Part shown: piece after piece, positions 50,398-59,349 of the stretch | Layout of the letters: every line of letters starts with the position of its first letter | How positions within the stretch are numbered: position 1 is the stretch's first letter | Assembly: GCF_028640845.1 (NCBI RefSeq) | Contig: NC_080541.1 | Span: 179,096,502 to 179,160,501 of the forward strand | Origin: Ahaetulla prasina | Taxonomy: Eukaryota > Chordata > Lepidosauria > Squamata > Colubridae | Direction: 5' to 3' | Length of the DNA stretch: 64,000 nt | Translations under genes and position numbers: made by a program | The notes under the pieces: model-generated | Database searches by the model: none | What the model saw: only the letters and a program-made list of their open reading frames with translations | Told to the model about the DNA's origin: nothing

Positions 50398-53305
50398 CGT
50401 GTGTGTGTGTGCGCGCACACACACACACACATTTCCTCTTCTCCAAAACTGTGCTTGGAAAATAAATATATGCTAAGGTTCCTTCTTAATACAACAGCAC
50501 TCTCTGGTGGCCCACCAATAAGCAGACAGCTAGAAATATAGACAACAGTGAAAAAGGGCTGTGTGGCCCAAGGTGAGCTTCATAAGTGGTTGCTTAGGAT
50601 TGCATATAACCAGAGACCCATAGACTGAAAACACCTGCATAAACATATTTTAAGAATGTTTCACAGATGAAGCTTTGGGATGGCCTGATGTTCAGCACAA
50701 AAGGCAACATTCAAGACAATGGCAGTACAATTTTATTGAGTATGCTCAATAAAAGTGTTCTCAGATAATTATATGTATGTTTGTACTTTATATTATTTAT
50801 GTAGAGACTGGATTGTCAGCCTTTAAATATTAAAGAAAATCTTAGGGTGACTAATAATAAATATGGTTTAAAATCAAAATGATTGGAAATCGAACCAAAA
50901 ACAAATGATTCATAGCAAATAAACAATATAATTCCATGCATCTTCTATTATTAGTGGAGCGTAATCTGCTGGACTGCAATTCAAAAGAATAAAATGAGCA
51001 TTAGAAGTGCAGGTGATTGAATGCAAGTTTTTTAAAAGGAAAGGAAACTGCAGGTATCTTCGACATACAAACACAAAATACTGTATACTGCACGAGTCAA
51101 AAAGAGGGCTGTGAAAATATTTACAGACCCTTCACATCCTGGACACAAACTGTTTCAACTCCTACTCTCAAAACGACGCTATAGAGCACTGCACATCAGA
51201 ACAACTAGACACAAGAACAGTTTTTTCCCGAACGCCATCACTCTGCTAAACAAATAATTCCCTCAACAATGTCAAACTATTTAGTAAATCTGCACTACTA
51301 TTAATCTTCTCATTGTTCCCATCACCCATCTCCTTCCACTTATGACTGTATGTCTGTAACTTTGTTCCTTATATCCTTACGATTTATATTGATATTGATT
51401 GTTTTCTCATTGCTTATTTGTACCCTATGACTATCATTAAGTACCTTAGAATTCTTGATGAAGGTATCTTTTCTTTTATGTACATTGAAAGCATATGCAC
51501 CAAGACAAATTCCTTGTGTGTCCAGCCACACTTGGCCAATAAAAAATTCTATTCTATTCTATTCTATTCTATTCTATTCTATTCTATTCTATTCTATTCT
51601 ATTCTATTCTATTCTATTCTAAAGCCATATAGATACATACTCTATATCTAATTGCAAAAAAAATATACAAATTACAAATTATGACTAAAATTTGGGGAGA
51701 GAAGGTGTACGATGAATGGGGGGAGGGGTGTTGTGGAATTTGCTATTGGTCTATCAACCAACTCTATTGTGATGCATTAATATGTGTTATGTTAATTATA
51801 ATAATAAGTACTCTGGGTACTTAACCAGTTAAAAAAATAAGGTTACAATTCAAAGAAATGAAGCCCCACCACCCCACCAATTCAAATGATTCCCACTGTA
51901 TTAGCATTTTGAAAAGCCCTAAAGACCTGGCTCTTTGCCCATGCCATATAATCAATGCCCCTTTCTTCCTTTTTGTTACCCTCCAAGTTGTTTTCTTTGC
52001 CATCATTTTTTGTGCTGTTTTTGTGGTTTTTTAAAATTGTTTCTCATTCTTAACTTTTTGTTATTAATTTTAAACTTTCCAGAGTTGTTGGGAGTGTGGG
52101 GGAGGACATATAAATATAATAATGATTATGGTTGGTTACACAGCCAGACATTTAGATTGGATTTGGCATTTTGGCCACCTACTGAGTCCTTCCCAAGAAC
52201 CTGGGATAGGCAAATGTTTTTTTGATGTTGTTAAAGGTATCGTCGCAAGATGTAAGCAGTTTCAAGTTAAGTTGCTTTTGTGTTTGATTGATGGTGATTT
52301 TGTCAAGGCTGATGATGTTCAAATGGTGCTCCAGATGTTTTAGGATTGCACCCAAGGCATCTATTACTATTGGTACTATCTTTATTGTGGTTAGTGTTGC
52401 AGTCAGCCAGATGTTTAGATTGGGTTTGGCATTTTTATCCACATATCAAATACTTCTCAAGAACCTGTTCACAATAATGGGAAATCACAGCTGTCAGTTC
52501 TTTAGCTGGTGCTGGCCTTCATACGCACTGAATTCTATCCAAGAATCTAGGATGTCATAAGGTATTGGCATAGTATATATCCAAGCAGTGTGAGCATTGA
52601 CTGATAAATTTTTTGTCAATGTGCAGATTTTCTAAGTGCTGTCCAAGATTTTTTGATATGGCATCCAATGTACCTCTAACAAACAAGCTTCAGTTTCTCT
52701 TGTTTTTAATGTCCCAACTATAAGTCATTGGCAGATTTTATCCACTTTTCCTTCAAACTTTTGTAGGAATCGACCATGTAATGCTTTTCCTTGTTAGTGT
52801 TCTGCTCATATTTTATTATACTATTTTGATAAGTCCCTTTTAGTTTCCTGTACATTAAGCAAGTTCCAGTTTTGAACTTGCATCAATGCTCGTTCTTGAT
52901 TGTTTTTTACATAATCAGCACACTTTTTTTATTTAACAGTTTGTTTAACTTGAAGTAAACCTCTGCTTTTCCAATTCTGCAGGACAAGTATAATCTATCA
53001 ATATCACATGAGGGATGTGAAACAATTGATACAAACTCAAGGTAAACTGCTCCAAACTCGATTGCAGAAAATATGACTTCAGCAACAGAGTGGTAAATGC
53101 CTGGAATGCTCTACCCGACTCCATTGTTACAGCCTCAAACCCTCGCACCTTCAACCTCAAATTGTCTATCGTGGACCTCACCCCATTCCTAAGATGTCCA
53201 TAAAGGAGGCGTGCATAAGCACCTGTCCTCATTTATCTATACTTACTTCCTTTGTTTATGTTTATGTTTATACCTATACCTGCTATCTTGTACATGTTTG
53301 ACAAA

Positions 53306-53352
<47 letters not shown>

Positions 53353-56300
53353 ATATTAATCACATTTTTAGCTTGTCCATGTTTGATATTATCCAACTAT
53401 AAAATGCCCAACCCAACTTTTTGGGTACCAGGGACCAGTTCCGTGGGAAAAAAGTATGTGACATCACACATGTCCTGACACATTGCACAAATGATGTACT
53501 TATATGTCATTTGCATAATGATACATGATATTATAATAAAGTTCTGCCATTTGTGAGATGACATGATGTGTGTGGCATCTTTGGGGATTCTAGTGGGTGC
53601 CCGATTATTTATCTCTTGTTAACTTACTAGCCTTAACTAGACTGTAAAATACACTAAAACATGGGGAATATTTCAAAATTGAAAGTAATGTTCATCTTTA
53701 TATTTCTGATGAAGTGTAGCATGAAAATATAAGCAATCACTTTTTTCTTTCTTCTCCCCTGCTGGAAAATTAATCTTTTCTTTGCTCTCAGAGATACATT
53801 AATATAATACTAGCCCCCCATCCCCACCCCAAAAAACCCAAGATAGCAACAGAGTGCTAAGCATGAGTTCTTAAATTCCATTCTATAGGAAAAGCCCATG
53901 TTTCTTTGTGTCAAATCACAGTAATAGGATACAGCCCATTTTCAGACTTGATCTTTCTTTTTCTAGCTTTGTCCACCAAATTAGATTCCATGCTAGTTTT
54001 CAAGAGTTTTAGAGACTTCTGGGTGGCGCCACCTTTCTCGCTGGGTGCTAATTTATGGCACTCCGCACTGAATATGGTAAAAGCCAGTGAAAACAGCAAC
54101 GAACAGCTGTTCCCAGCTTCAATTTCCCTCTCTGGTGGAAAGAGAAAGAGCAAGGGGGGGGATAGTGGTAGATTCCCCTAGGGGCTTTGTTTTTGTTATG
54201 CAAAGTCCCGAATGGTCGAATCCCTTTTAATCCTCTCTTAATCTCCAGTATTCACTGCGCTCCTGCAAAAGCAGGAAAAGAGGAAGGTGTCCACTTCTGC
54301 TAACAACTGATTTCTTTTTGTGGATTTCTAAAAGCAGACGGAAGAAGCATGAGTGAACAATTATTGGTTTGCAAGTATTTTTGATTTCCTGACTTCCACC
54401 TAAAAAGAGAAATCCCCCCCCTTCTTTTAATTGTTTAAAATGGCGTCTGAGAGCAACTGAAAGCAGAGCGATTCATCAAAGGGAGCCTTGCTGTGGAATC
54501 GAAACTGAATGGAGATTTTATCTTATTGTGTTGGACTGTGGATTGTTGGATTATATTACATTGTTTAAGTATTTTACAAGGGGATTCTCAGGAACTTTGT
54601 CATGAAGGTTCTTTCAGAAGAATGGATTCATGACTTTATACAGGATTACACAGAAAGTATGTATTTAATTATTCAAAAATACAAATTGATAAAAAATGGG
54701 GACGTTTTGGATGAGAGCTTGGAGGAAATTAACCAGTGTAATCAGGACTTGGAAAATGGAATGGAGGAGATACAAACAAAAGTGGATAAATATGAAGATA
54801 TGATCGTGAATAAACAAGTTGATGTAAAGAAGTTTTCTTTAAATAGTTTGGATGAAATGCCTGAATTTGTGCTACAGGAGGCTGTCTCCCGAACCGGAAA
54901 AACTCACAGGGTTAATGTTTTCAAAGAGTTCTCTTTTTGGACTGATGGAATATACGGCAGTAATTCCTGGACATAAGGAACTACTAGGAAATATTGTGAC
55001 TGACTTTTCAAAAGGAGTAATGAAGGAAAGACAGAGATTAATGCATCAAAAAAAATGGCAAGAGACAAAAGTATTATCCTTGAAACAAGGTTTTTTTCAA
55101 ATATTAATAGACAAAAATATTAGTGTCCCGGAAATTTGTGAGGAAGATCTGGAAGAAATGGGTTGATTATATGTTTTATATCATAAAAGACTAGATATTT
55201 GGATCTATACTGGATTTTGATGAGGAAGGACTAAAGTTGAATAGATATTGTAATTTTCTGTATTGAAATTTTATAATGTGTTGCACTGAATTTTAAATAG
55301 AATATTCTCAAAAGATCTTATGTAAGAAAGACCCGGGGGGGAAATTATATGGTTATAGAAGCTATAAGGGAGATATTTTTTGAATTGGATTGGATTTTTA
55401 TGCTTTAGTTGGTTTTAAATACTTTAGGATTAATTTGTTCTATTGATTTATATATTTTATTACTGTTAATTGTTAATTTTTTTTAATTTTTTTTTTATTT
55501 TCTGAAGGATTTTGGTTATGTTAGGAGGAAGTCAGAGCTAGAGGGGAAAATTGGTATAATAGTTTTGGGGAAAAATTTTCTTAGCATATGTTTGTTTTAT
55601 TTTTAACTATACCTTGTGCTTGTTCCGGGAAGTCAGGGGGGAGGGGGGAGGGTATTAGTGAAGGGAGAGGGGTTGGGGGGAAAGGGGGGGGAATTTTTTT
55701 TGTAAAACTTTTTGAATTAAAAAAAAAAGAGTTTTAGAGAATTATCCTCCTGACAGATTCCTTAGCCATAATTTTGTTTCTATCCAGTGGGTTGGAAAGA
55801 TAAAAATTTTAATCCTAAATAATTTTAATCGGGGTTATTATTTATGAATTTTAAGGGTTTTAAATTTGATCGTTTTAAATTTCGGCCATTTATTGATTAT
55901 GCTTGTTTTAAGTTTTTGCTTTAATTGTACATTGTGTTGTTTTTATAATTTGGCTGTACACCGCCCTGAGTCCTTCGGGAGAAGGGTGGTATAAAAATCT
56001 AAATAAATAAATAAATAAATAAAAGAACCATATAATAGAAAATACATTAATTAAAAGATGACAAATCATAAATTATTATATAGCTGAAATATAAATTAAA
56101 CAGTTAAATGAATATTGTGTATCACAACTAACTTGACAAATTTAAATCACAGAAGGCTGAACTGGGTTAATGTATCTAAAATTATTACTGGTTTAGAGGT
56201 TTTTAATAAAGAGGGTTTATTTAATATTTCTGAGATAATCATGGTTTCATTTGTTTTCACCATGGATTTGCTAGTATAATCAAGGAATCACCAATAAATC

Positions 56301-57381
56301 AAGCAAAATGTCCTTTGTGGTTTCAGATACTGTTTTTTTACCAAAACAAGTAAACAAGTAAGGAACTTGTTCATGATGGAATTACAAAATAATCTAGGGA
56401 AATAATTTATGTTAACACACGAAGGGTTTGATTTAAGGTAACAGCTTCTATTTTTCTATAACCCTCTTGATTATTCAAGGGTATCAGATATGAGGATTCC
56501 TGAAGCTGGTTGTGGGCCATCCCAACAGGATGACTCAGATGCCAGGTTTTTGTTTTTTATTTTTATGGTTTATGAATTTTATAGATCTTGGTTTTATTAT
56601 CGTGAGCCAATCCAGACTTATGGGTTTATTTATTTATTTATTATTTCATTTCTATGCTGCCCATCTCCCCTAAAGGGTGATTCTGGTGATTCTATGATGG
56701 GAGGCAATAAGCAGACGAAATACAAGCCAAATACAAGAAGAAGAAAAAACTTGGGCATACACTCAAAGTAAGGTGCTTTACCATACAGTCAAGGGAACAG
56801 TTGTTGCTCAATAGAAGGTCATAAATTTTATCTGCTTTACAGAGAAAGTTGGAAAAGATTCTCCTCTGAAACTAAAGAATCCCTCTGGGTTACCTAAGGA
56901 TGGAGAACTTCTGGCTTTCAAACCAGAAAATCTGGTCAGCCCAGCTAATAATGGAGGATGAAAGGTGTACATTTGTAGTTAATATAGCATGCGAATCATG
57001 GCTTTCAAGACAAAATAGCCTCCTTTCCTCTACACTAGAGCAGAGAAGCAGTGCAGATACTTTCCCTGTTGAGCACTGTTTCTTCTTCCTTGATCACTTA
57101 CCTCCACCATTCTTTTGGCACAAATATGGAAACCGCCACACATTCCCCAGTCCCACAGAGTAGCCTATTTGAGCCAAAATGTATTGTAGCTTGTTGTTCC
57201 ATGCTGGCCTGTCATCATCTGCTTCTTCCCCAACCTGCTGTTTGTTCCAATTTTCTGAAGCCACATTTAAGACACTGTGTCTGTAGTCCACAGGTTCCTC
57301 CAGAGCCAGTAGATCAGCCACTGATTCTGTGACAGGCTCATTGCTCTGTTCTCGCTGAGTTACTTTGCTGCTCTTAGGCAT
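31980..57381 (-). CDS. SLC6A17: SLC6A17, vesicular neutral amino acid transporter (11 coding exons)
   Basis: Sodium-dependent transporter of the SLC6 family (NTT4/XT1), on synaptic vesicles of neurons, moving neutral amino acids such as proline, leucine, alanine and glutamine. Exons join to 2,178 nt, 725 codons plus stop, against about 727 in human. Order on the minus strand: 57381-57102, 46430-46273, 42594-42468, 41790-41609, 40457-40347, 39146-38905, 37728-37536, 35806-35614, 34372-34213, 33968-33806, 32348-31980. All phases fit and every intron has GT...AG. The signature [15 protein letters not shown] (73-87) in TM1 lines the sodium/substrate site; 12 membrane segments follow the family pattern; N-glycosylation site N184-G-S in the second outer loop; [14 protein letters not shown] is the unwound TM6 site; the tail ends TPESEL. 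No stop, frameshift or missing key residue. Lies upstream of KCNC4 on the same strand. Confidence 0.97.
33013..33520. mobile_element. hAT-family non-autonomous transposon in intron 10
   Basis: 508 bp. Ends CAGGGGTAGTCAACC and GGTTGACTACCACTG are inverted at 14 of 15 positions. Perfect 8-bp target duplication GATTACAT (33005-33012 and 33521-33528). Sub-terminal ACCCACTTTTG and CCCACTAGTGGGC blocks resemble tetrapod hAT elements of the SPIN/Buster kind; no transposase frame. Confidence 0.9.
33806..33968 (-). CDS. SLC6A17: SLC6A17 coding exon 10
   Basis: Residues 549-603, from [13 protein letters not shown] to [11 protein letters not shown]. Acceptor TTTAG at 33969, donor GTGAGT (33805-33800). 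Phase 2 in, 0 out. Confidence 0.97.
34213..34372 (-). CDS. SLC6A17: SLC6A17 coding exon 9
   Basis: Covers [20 protein letters not shown] and the TM10 region to AWIYGTK. Acceptor TTACAG, donor GTAAGA. Phase 1 in, 2 out. Intron 9 is only 244 bp. Confidence 0.97.
35614..35806 (-). CDS. SLC6A17: SLC6A17 coding exon 8
   Basis: Starts [16 protein letters not shown] and runs through TM8 with [17 protein letters not shown], the conserved region contributing to sodium binding. Acceptor TACAG, donor GTAAGG. Phase 0 in, 1 out. Confidence 0.97.
36583..36743. mobile_element. hAT-like MITE in intron 7
   Basis: 161 bp. Ends CAGGGGTGTCAAACTTG and CAAGTTCGACACCCGTG; flanks CCCTATAT (36575-36582) and CCCTATAG (36744-36751), 7 of 8. 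Inner GGAGGAAAAAAG arms can pair. Confidence 0.85.
37536..37728 (-). CDS. SLC6A17: SLC6A17 coding exon 7
   Basis: [13 protein letters not shown] through [10 protein letters not shown] to LLEDELNK: the large extracellular loop between TM7 and TM8 that is typical of NTT4-type members. Acceptor TGTAG, donor GTATGT. Contains N-F-S, a possible glycosylation site. Confidence 0.97.
37793..38842 (+). mobile_element. L1-type LINE, 5' part, filling SLC6A17 intron 6
   Basis: Begins GCTTCCGGTTTGGCACCG, an L1 5' UTR start similar to 46872, and leads to a lysine/glutamate-rich ORF1 start (frame 38475-38792) predicted as coiled coil, with heptad-like [18 protein letters not shown]. It stops abruptly near 38842 without ORF2 or poly(A). 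Antisense to SLC6A17. Confidence 0.75.
38905..39146 (-). CDS. SLC6A17: SLC6A17 coding exon 6
   Basis: Residues 287-366: [19 protein letters not shown], the TM6 site [16 protein letters not shown], then TM7 to NEKCVVE. Acceptor TTGCAG, donor GTAAGT. Phase 0 in, 2 out. Confidence 0.97.
39773..40137. mobile_element. TcMar-like MITE in intron 5
   Basis: 365 bp with ends CAGGTAGTCCTCGACATACG and CTTGTAAGTCGAG-type complement (TAAGTCGAGTATTATCTG), flanked by TA on both sides (39771-39772, 40138-40139). Related copy at 58953-59349. Confidence 0.8.
40347..40457 (-). CDS. SLC6A17: SLC6A17 coding exon 5
   Basis: Residues 250-286, [20 protein letters not shown] to HMFTPK: TM5 and start of the loop to TM6. 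Acceptor CTCAG, donor GTAAAG. Phase 0 both ends. Confidence 0.97.
40895..40985. repeat. (TG)n(GA)n microsatellite
   Basis: TG dinucleotide run followed by a GA/GGA-rich run in intron 4. Confidence 0.95.
41019..41387. mobile_element. hAT-like MITE in intron 4
   Basis: 369 bp, ends CAGTGGTAGGATTCAAAC and GAATGCCACCTCTG; flanks GTGAATAT and CTAAATAT, 6 of 8. Contains a local TGGCATGGCATGGCATGGCA tandem run. Longest copy of the family at 5161 and 7844. Confidence 0.8.
41609..41790 (-). CDS. SLC6A17: SLC6A17 coding exon 4
   Basis: End of the second outer loop ([19 protein letters not shown], with a conserved cysteine) and TM4. Acceptor CTGCAG, donor GTAAAT. Phase 1 in, 0 out. Confidence 0.97.
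42468..42594 (-). CDS. SLC6A17: SLC6A17 coding exon 3
   Basis: Residues 147-188: TM3 with [17 protein letters not shown], then the outer loop with the glycosylation site N184-G-S. Acceptor CCAG, donor GTGAGT. Phase 0 in, 1 out. Confidence 0.97.
42675..42809. mobile_element. hAT-like MITE in intron 2
   Basis: 135 bp hairpin type, ends CAGGGGTCTCCAACCTTGG and CTTGAAGACCCCTG, perfect 8-bp target duplication TTCTAAAG (42667-42674 and 42810-42817). Confidence 0.9.
43064..44428 (-). mobile_element. L2-type LINE, 5'-truncated, degenerate ORF2
   Basis: On the minus strand it starts inside the reverse transcriptase ([17 protein letters not shown]), passes [17 protein letters not shown] and YADDTQLY, and ends with a C-terminal part ([35 protein letters not shown]). 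It closes with the 3' sequence CCTTCGGGAGATGG and (AAAT)n. The frame shifts at least twice, near 44150 and 44000, so it is dead. Host is SLC6A17 intron 2. Confidence 0.88.
44450..46272. other. SLC6A17 intron 2, no feature seen
   Basis: AT-rich, no gene or nameable repeat. Confidence 0.5.
46273..46430 (-). CDS. SLC6A17: SLC6A17 coding exon 2
   Basis: Residues 94-146: TM2 ([20 protein letters not shown]), the conserved [12 protein letters not shown] loop, and the start of TM3. Acceptor TTTCAG, donor GTGAGT. Phase 1 in, 0 out. Confidence 0.97.
46872..47460 (+). mobile_element. L1-type LINE 5' UTR fragment
   Basis: Starts GCTTCCGGGTGTGGTC, similar to the L1 starts at 37793 and 54016. No clear ORF. 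It probably belongs with 48428-49200, the two parts being separated by an L2 insertion. Confidence 0.55.
47461..47525. repeat. (AAC)n(AAT)n microsatellite
   Basis: Perfect AAC units passing into AAT units, at the 3' tail of the minus-strand L2 element that follows. The poly-leucine frame across it is an artefact. Confidence 0.95.
47526..48427 (-). mobile_element. L2-type LINE 3' part
   Basis: Same family as 43064-44428: [44 protein letters not shown] and the 3' end CCTTTGGGAGAAGGGCGG. Broken into two frames near 48040. Confidence 0.85.
48428..49200 (+). mobile_element. L1-type LINE ORF2 fragment
   Basis: Pieces of an L1 reverse transcriptase: [20 protein letters not shown] (48717 on), [25 protein letters not shown], and [10 protein letters not shown] at 49092. 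Frame is broken by stops and shifts. Confidence 0.75.
49200..51040. other. SLC6A17 intron 1, no gene
   Basis: Apart from the microsatellite at 50357 nothing is recognised. Confidence 0.5.
50357..50432. repeat. (TG)n/(CA)n microsatellite
   Basis: TG run interrupted by CG and AT steps, changing to CA at GCGCGCACAC; may favour Z-DNA. Confidence 0.95.
51060..51545 (+). mobile_element. L3/CR1-type LINE 3' end
   Basis: Contains TACCCTATGACTATCATTAAG, CAAATTCCTTGTGTGTCC and TTGGCCAATAAAAAATTCT, then the tail array. Upstream part reads as the end of an ORF2 protein ([17 protein letters not shown], degraded). Confidence 0.8.
51546..51620. repeat. (ATTCT)15 microsatellite
   Basis: Fifteen perfect units, the tail of the L3-type LINE directly before it. 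Confidence 0.97.
52140..52900 (-). mobile_element. Degenerate LINE fragment, possibly R4/Dong-like
   Basis: Minus-strand frame with [20 protein letters not shown] resembles the C-terminal region of R4/Dong-type LINEs. A block of about 65 bp (CCAGACATTTAGATTGG... and CCAGATGTTTAGATTGG...) occurs twice, at 52143 and 52408. Family call is tentative. Confidence 0.4.
52950..53302 (+). mobile_element. LINE 3' end of unassigned family
   Basis: Encodes a degraded [19 protein letters not shown] motif, common near the C-terminus of several CR1-like LINE proteins, then GCGTGCATAAGCACCTGTCC and GTTTGACAAATAAATAAA. Confidence 0.6.
53303..53354. repeat. (AAAT)n microsatellite
   Basis: About 13 AAAT units as the tail of the preceding LINE end. 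Confidence 0.95.
53405..53460 (-). mobile_element. Fragment of GGTCCGCGGC-type MITE
   Basis: GGTACCAGGGACCAGTTCC is the reverse of the 3' part of the MITE at 8589-8788. Confidence 0.55.
54016..55726 (+). mobile_element. Internally deleted L1 (HAL1-like), with target duplication
   Basis: Starts CTTCTGGGTGGCGCC right after AAGAGTTTTAGAGA (54002-54015) and ends in poly(A) before the same 14 bases (55727-55740). The element therefore has both its ends, but is only about 1.7 kb. The first half holds a coiled-coil-like acidic frame (54602-54976, [20 protein letters not shown]) that continues in another frame to 55166. The last part is an L1-style 3' UTR with G-rich runs (55636-55692). No reverse transcriptase or endonuclease sequence was seen. 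It lies in SLC6A17 intron 1, antisense to the gene. Confidence 0.75.
55800..56023 (+). mobile_element. L2-type LINE 3' end
   Basis: Ends with CACCGCCCTGAGTCCTTCGG, GAGAAGGGTGGTATAAAAAT and (AAAT)n, the L2 terminus shared with the SINEs. Confidence 0.8.
56030..57101. other. SLC6A17 intron 1 near exon 1, no gene
   Basis: A short reversed L2/SINE tail piece near 56625-56700. Otherwise nothing recognised. Confidence 0.5.
57102..57381 (-). CDS. SLC6A17: SLC6A17 coding exon 1
   Basis: Residues 1-93: acidic cytoplasmic N-terminus ([24 protein letters not shown]), then TM1 with [18 protein letters not shown]. Donor GTAAGT (57101-57096), phase 1. The ATG at 57381 matches the family start. Confidence 0.97.
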
Positions 57382-57511
57382 TGAGACGTTCTGGTGTAGC
57401 CACTTATAGATTAAGTACAGATTTATTCCAAGGCCCAGTGGAATAAAACTTTAAAAGGGCAAGTGCTGGCTTTGGGGATAACACGTCAGATCTGAGTCAT
57501 TTGTGTGAGAC
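57382..57511 (-). other. SLC6A17: SLC6A17 5' UTR part of coding exon 1
   Basis: A pyrimidine-rich tract and TTTTGCAG end at 57512, giving a plausible acceptor 130 bp upstream of the ATG. This implies a separate non-coding first exon further right. No CpG island is seen from here to the right edge, so the promoter is likely outside the window. Confidence 0.6.
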
Positions 57512-57519
57512 CTGCAAAA

Positions 57520-58950
57520 TAGTACAAAAAGGAAACCAAATTAAAATATGGTAGGGTGCATTACCGCTTTCTCCACTGCTAACCCATCCATGTGTGTTTC
57601 ATCATCTTCAATCACACAGTGCAAATGTAGACATTGGCTATAAGAGTCAATTGTCCATAAGTCTTAGTTTTCATTCTTAAAGAACAATTTCCTAGTCCAC
57701 AATGCTTGAAAAGATTTTGGCAATTCTTGGTGGAACCATAAAAGATAGGGCTGGAGAGGGGATACAGGAAACAGAATTTCTACATAGAATTTTTTTGTAG
57801 AAGTCATCCCATTATATACAATATGCTAATGTATTTGCACAATAAGGACAGGTAGTAGCTTTTCTTGGTACAGATATTGGGATAATTGGTTATTCCAATA
57901 GTGGTATCAAGTATTTTATTTATTTTTGAGAACATTCAGTGTCTTGGGCATAATAAGTAAAAAGAGTATGAAATTTTCATTTCATTTCAAGCCTAAAGGA
58001 AGATCACGCACATGTTTTTCATTATTTCCAACAAAACCTTGGATAGTTGTTTCGGTTTCTTATTGGTTTGGTACTGAAATTCAGTACATGTGGGCTGTGG
58101 GGTGGGTTACAAAAAAGAGGGCTTGAGGTCATACATGATCCATAGTTCCCCACTCAGCTACAAAACAACTTCATAACCAGCCACCCTTTATTTTGATGCC
58201 TCCTTTTCCAAACAATGAAAACCTGAGGATTTACAGTAGTTTTTAATCTAACATTTTTTTCCAAAGTGTGTGCAATGCCAACAATGTGTCAGAAGCTATT
58301 TAGGTTAAAATACTGCAGCAGTAAAGAACAGACCAAGCTTTGGCAGTTCTCGCATTAGAGCAGCCAACATTAAAGTTATCTTTTTGTTGCTGACATTATC
58401 AGAGGAACTAGAATGGCCAGAAATCTTCTGTTAAATTGCCCGTGACATTTGTACTACAGATAATATCTGTAAAGTGTTTGGCATTGCATGTGAAGCCATT
58501 GATTACTTGGCTTTGCCATTCAAGAACTATCATCTCTCAACAGAAAACCCTCCCCCAACTGAATAGAGCACAGCCCCTGCCTTTCAATGTATGCAACCTG
58601 AGTTCCTGATTCTGAACTATTTCAAAACTAATGCAGTTTCATTTCCCTGAAAACGTATTTTAAAACAAGATTTTTAAAAAGCTGTTTTCACTAGCACTTT
58701 CCTGCTTGCGCATAGCTGGGAGCAATTGAGACTGTTCCTCAATATAATATTCACTTTATTCTACAAAATCATAACCAATAGGTCCCCATCATCATCAGCC
58801 TCTTTGGTGCCCACAAGGCTTTCTGCTCCATCTGATATTATACATATTATTTTTAAAACTATTTTAAAATACAAAATTAACATCTCATATATAAGCCCAA
58901 GAGGCATTGTTAGGAGGGTGGGAAGCTAGGGGTGATAAGGAGGAACCCAC
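57520..58950. other. Upstream or first intron, no feature seen
   Basis: AT-rich, no gene or repeat identified. Confidence 0.45.
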
Positions 58951-58952
58951 TA

Positions 58953-59349
58953 CAGGTAGTCCTCAACTCATGACCACATTTGAGCCCAAGATTTCTGTTG
59001 CTAAGCAAGACATTTGTTAAGTGAATTTTGCCCCATTTAAGAAACTTTCTTGCCACAGTTGTTAAGTGAATCACTGCAGCAGTTAAATTAATAACAGGGT
59101 TGTTAAGTGAATCTGGCTCCCCCATTGACTTTCCTTGTCAGAAGGTCGCGAAAGGGGATCACGTGACCGCGGGAAAACTGCAACCATCATAAATATGAGT
59201 CAGTGGCCAAGTGTCTGAATTTTGATCACATGATGCTGGCAATGCTGTAGCGGTCATAAGTATGGAAAATTGTAACAAGTCACTTTTTTCAGTGCCGTTG
59301 TAACTTCGAACAGTCACTAAGTGAACTGTTGTAAGTAGGGGAGTCCCTG
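58953..59349. mobile_element. TcMar-like MITE
   Basis: 397 bp, ends CAGGTAGTCCTCAACTC and GTAGGGGAGTCCCTG, flanked by TA. Same family as 39773-40137, including internal GATCACATGA and TTGTTAAGTGAATC blocks. Confidence 0.8.

Noticed and set aside
51546..51620. Regular repeat array resembling a CRISPR at first sight
   Set aside because: Perfect 5-bp units with no spacers; it is a LINE tail microsatellite in a vertebrate.
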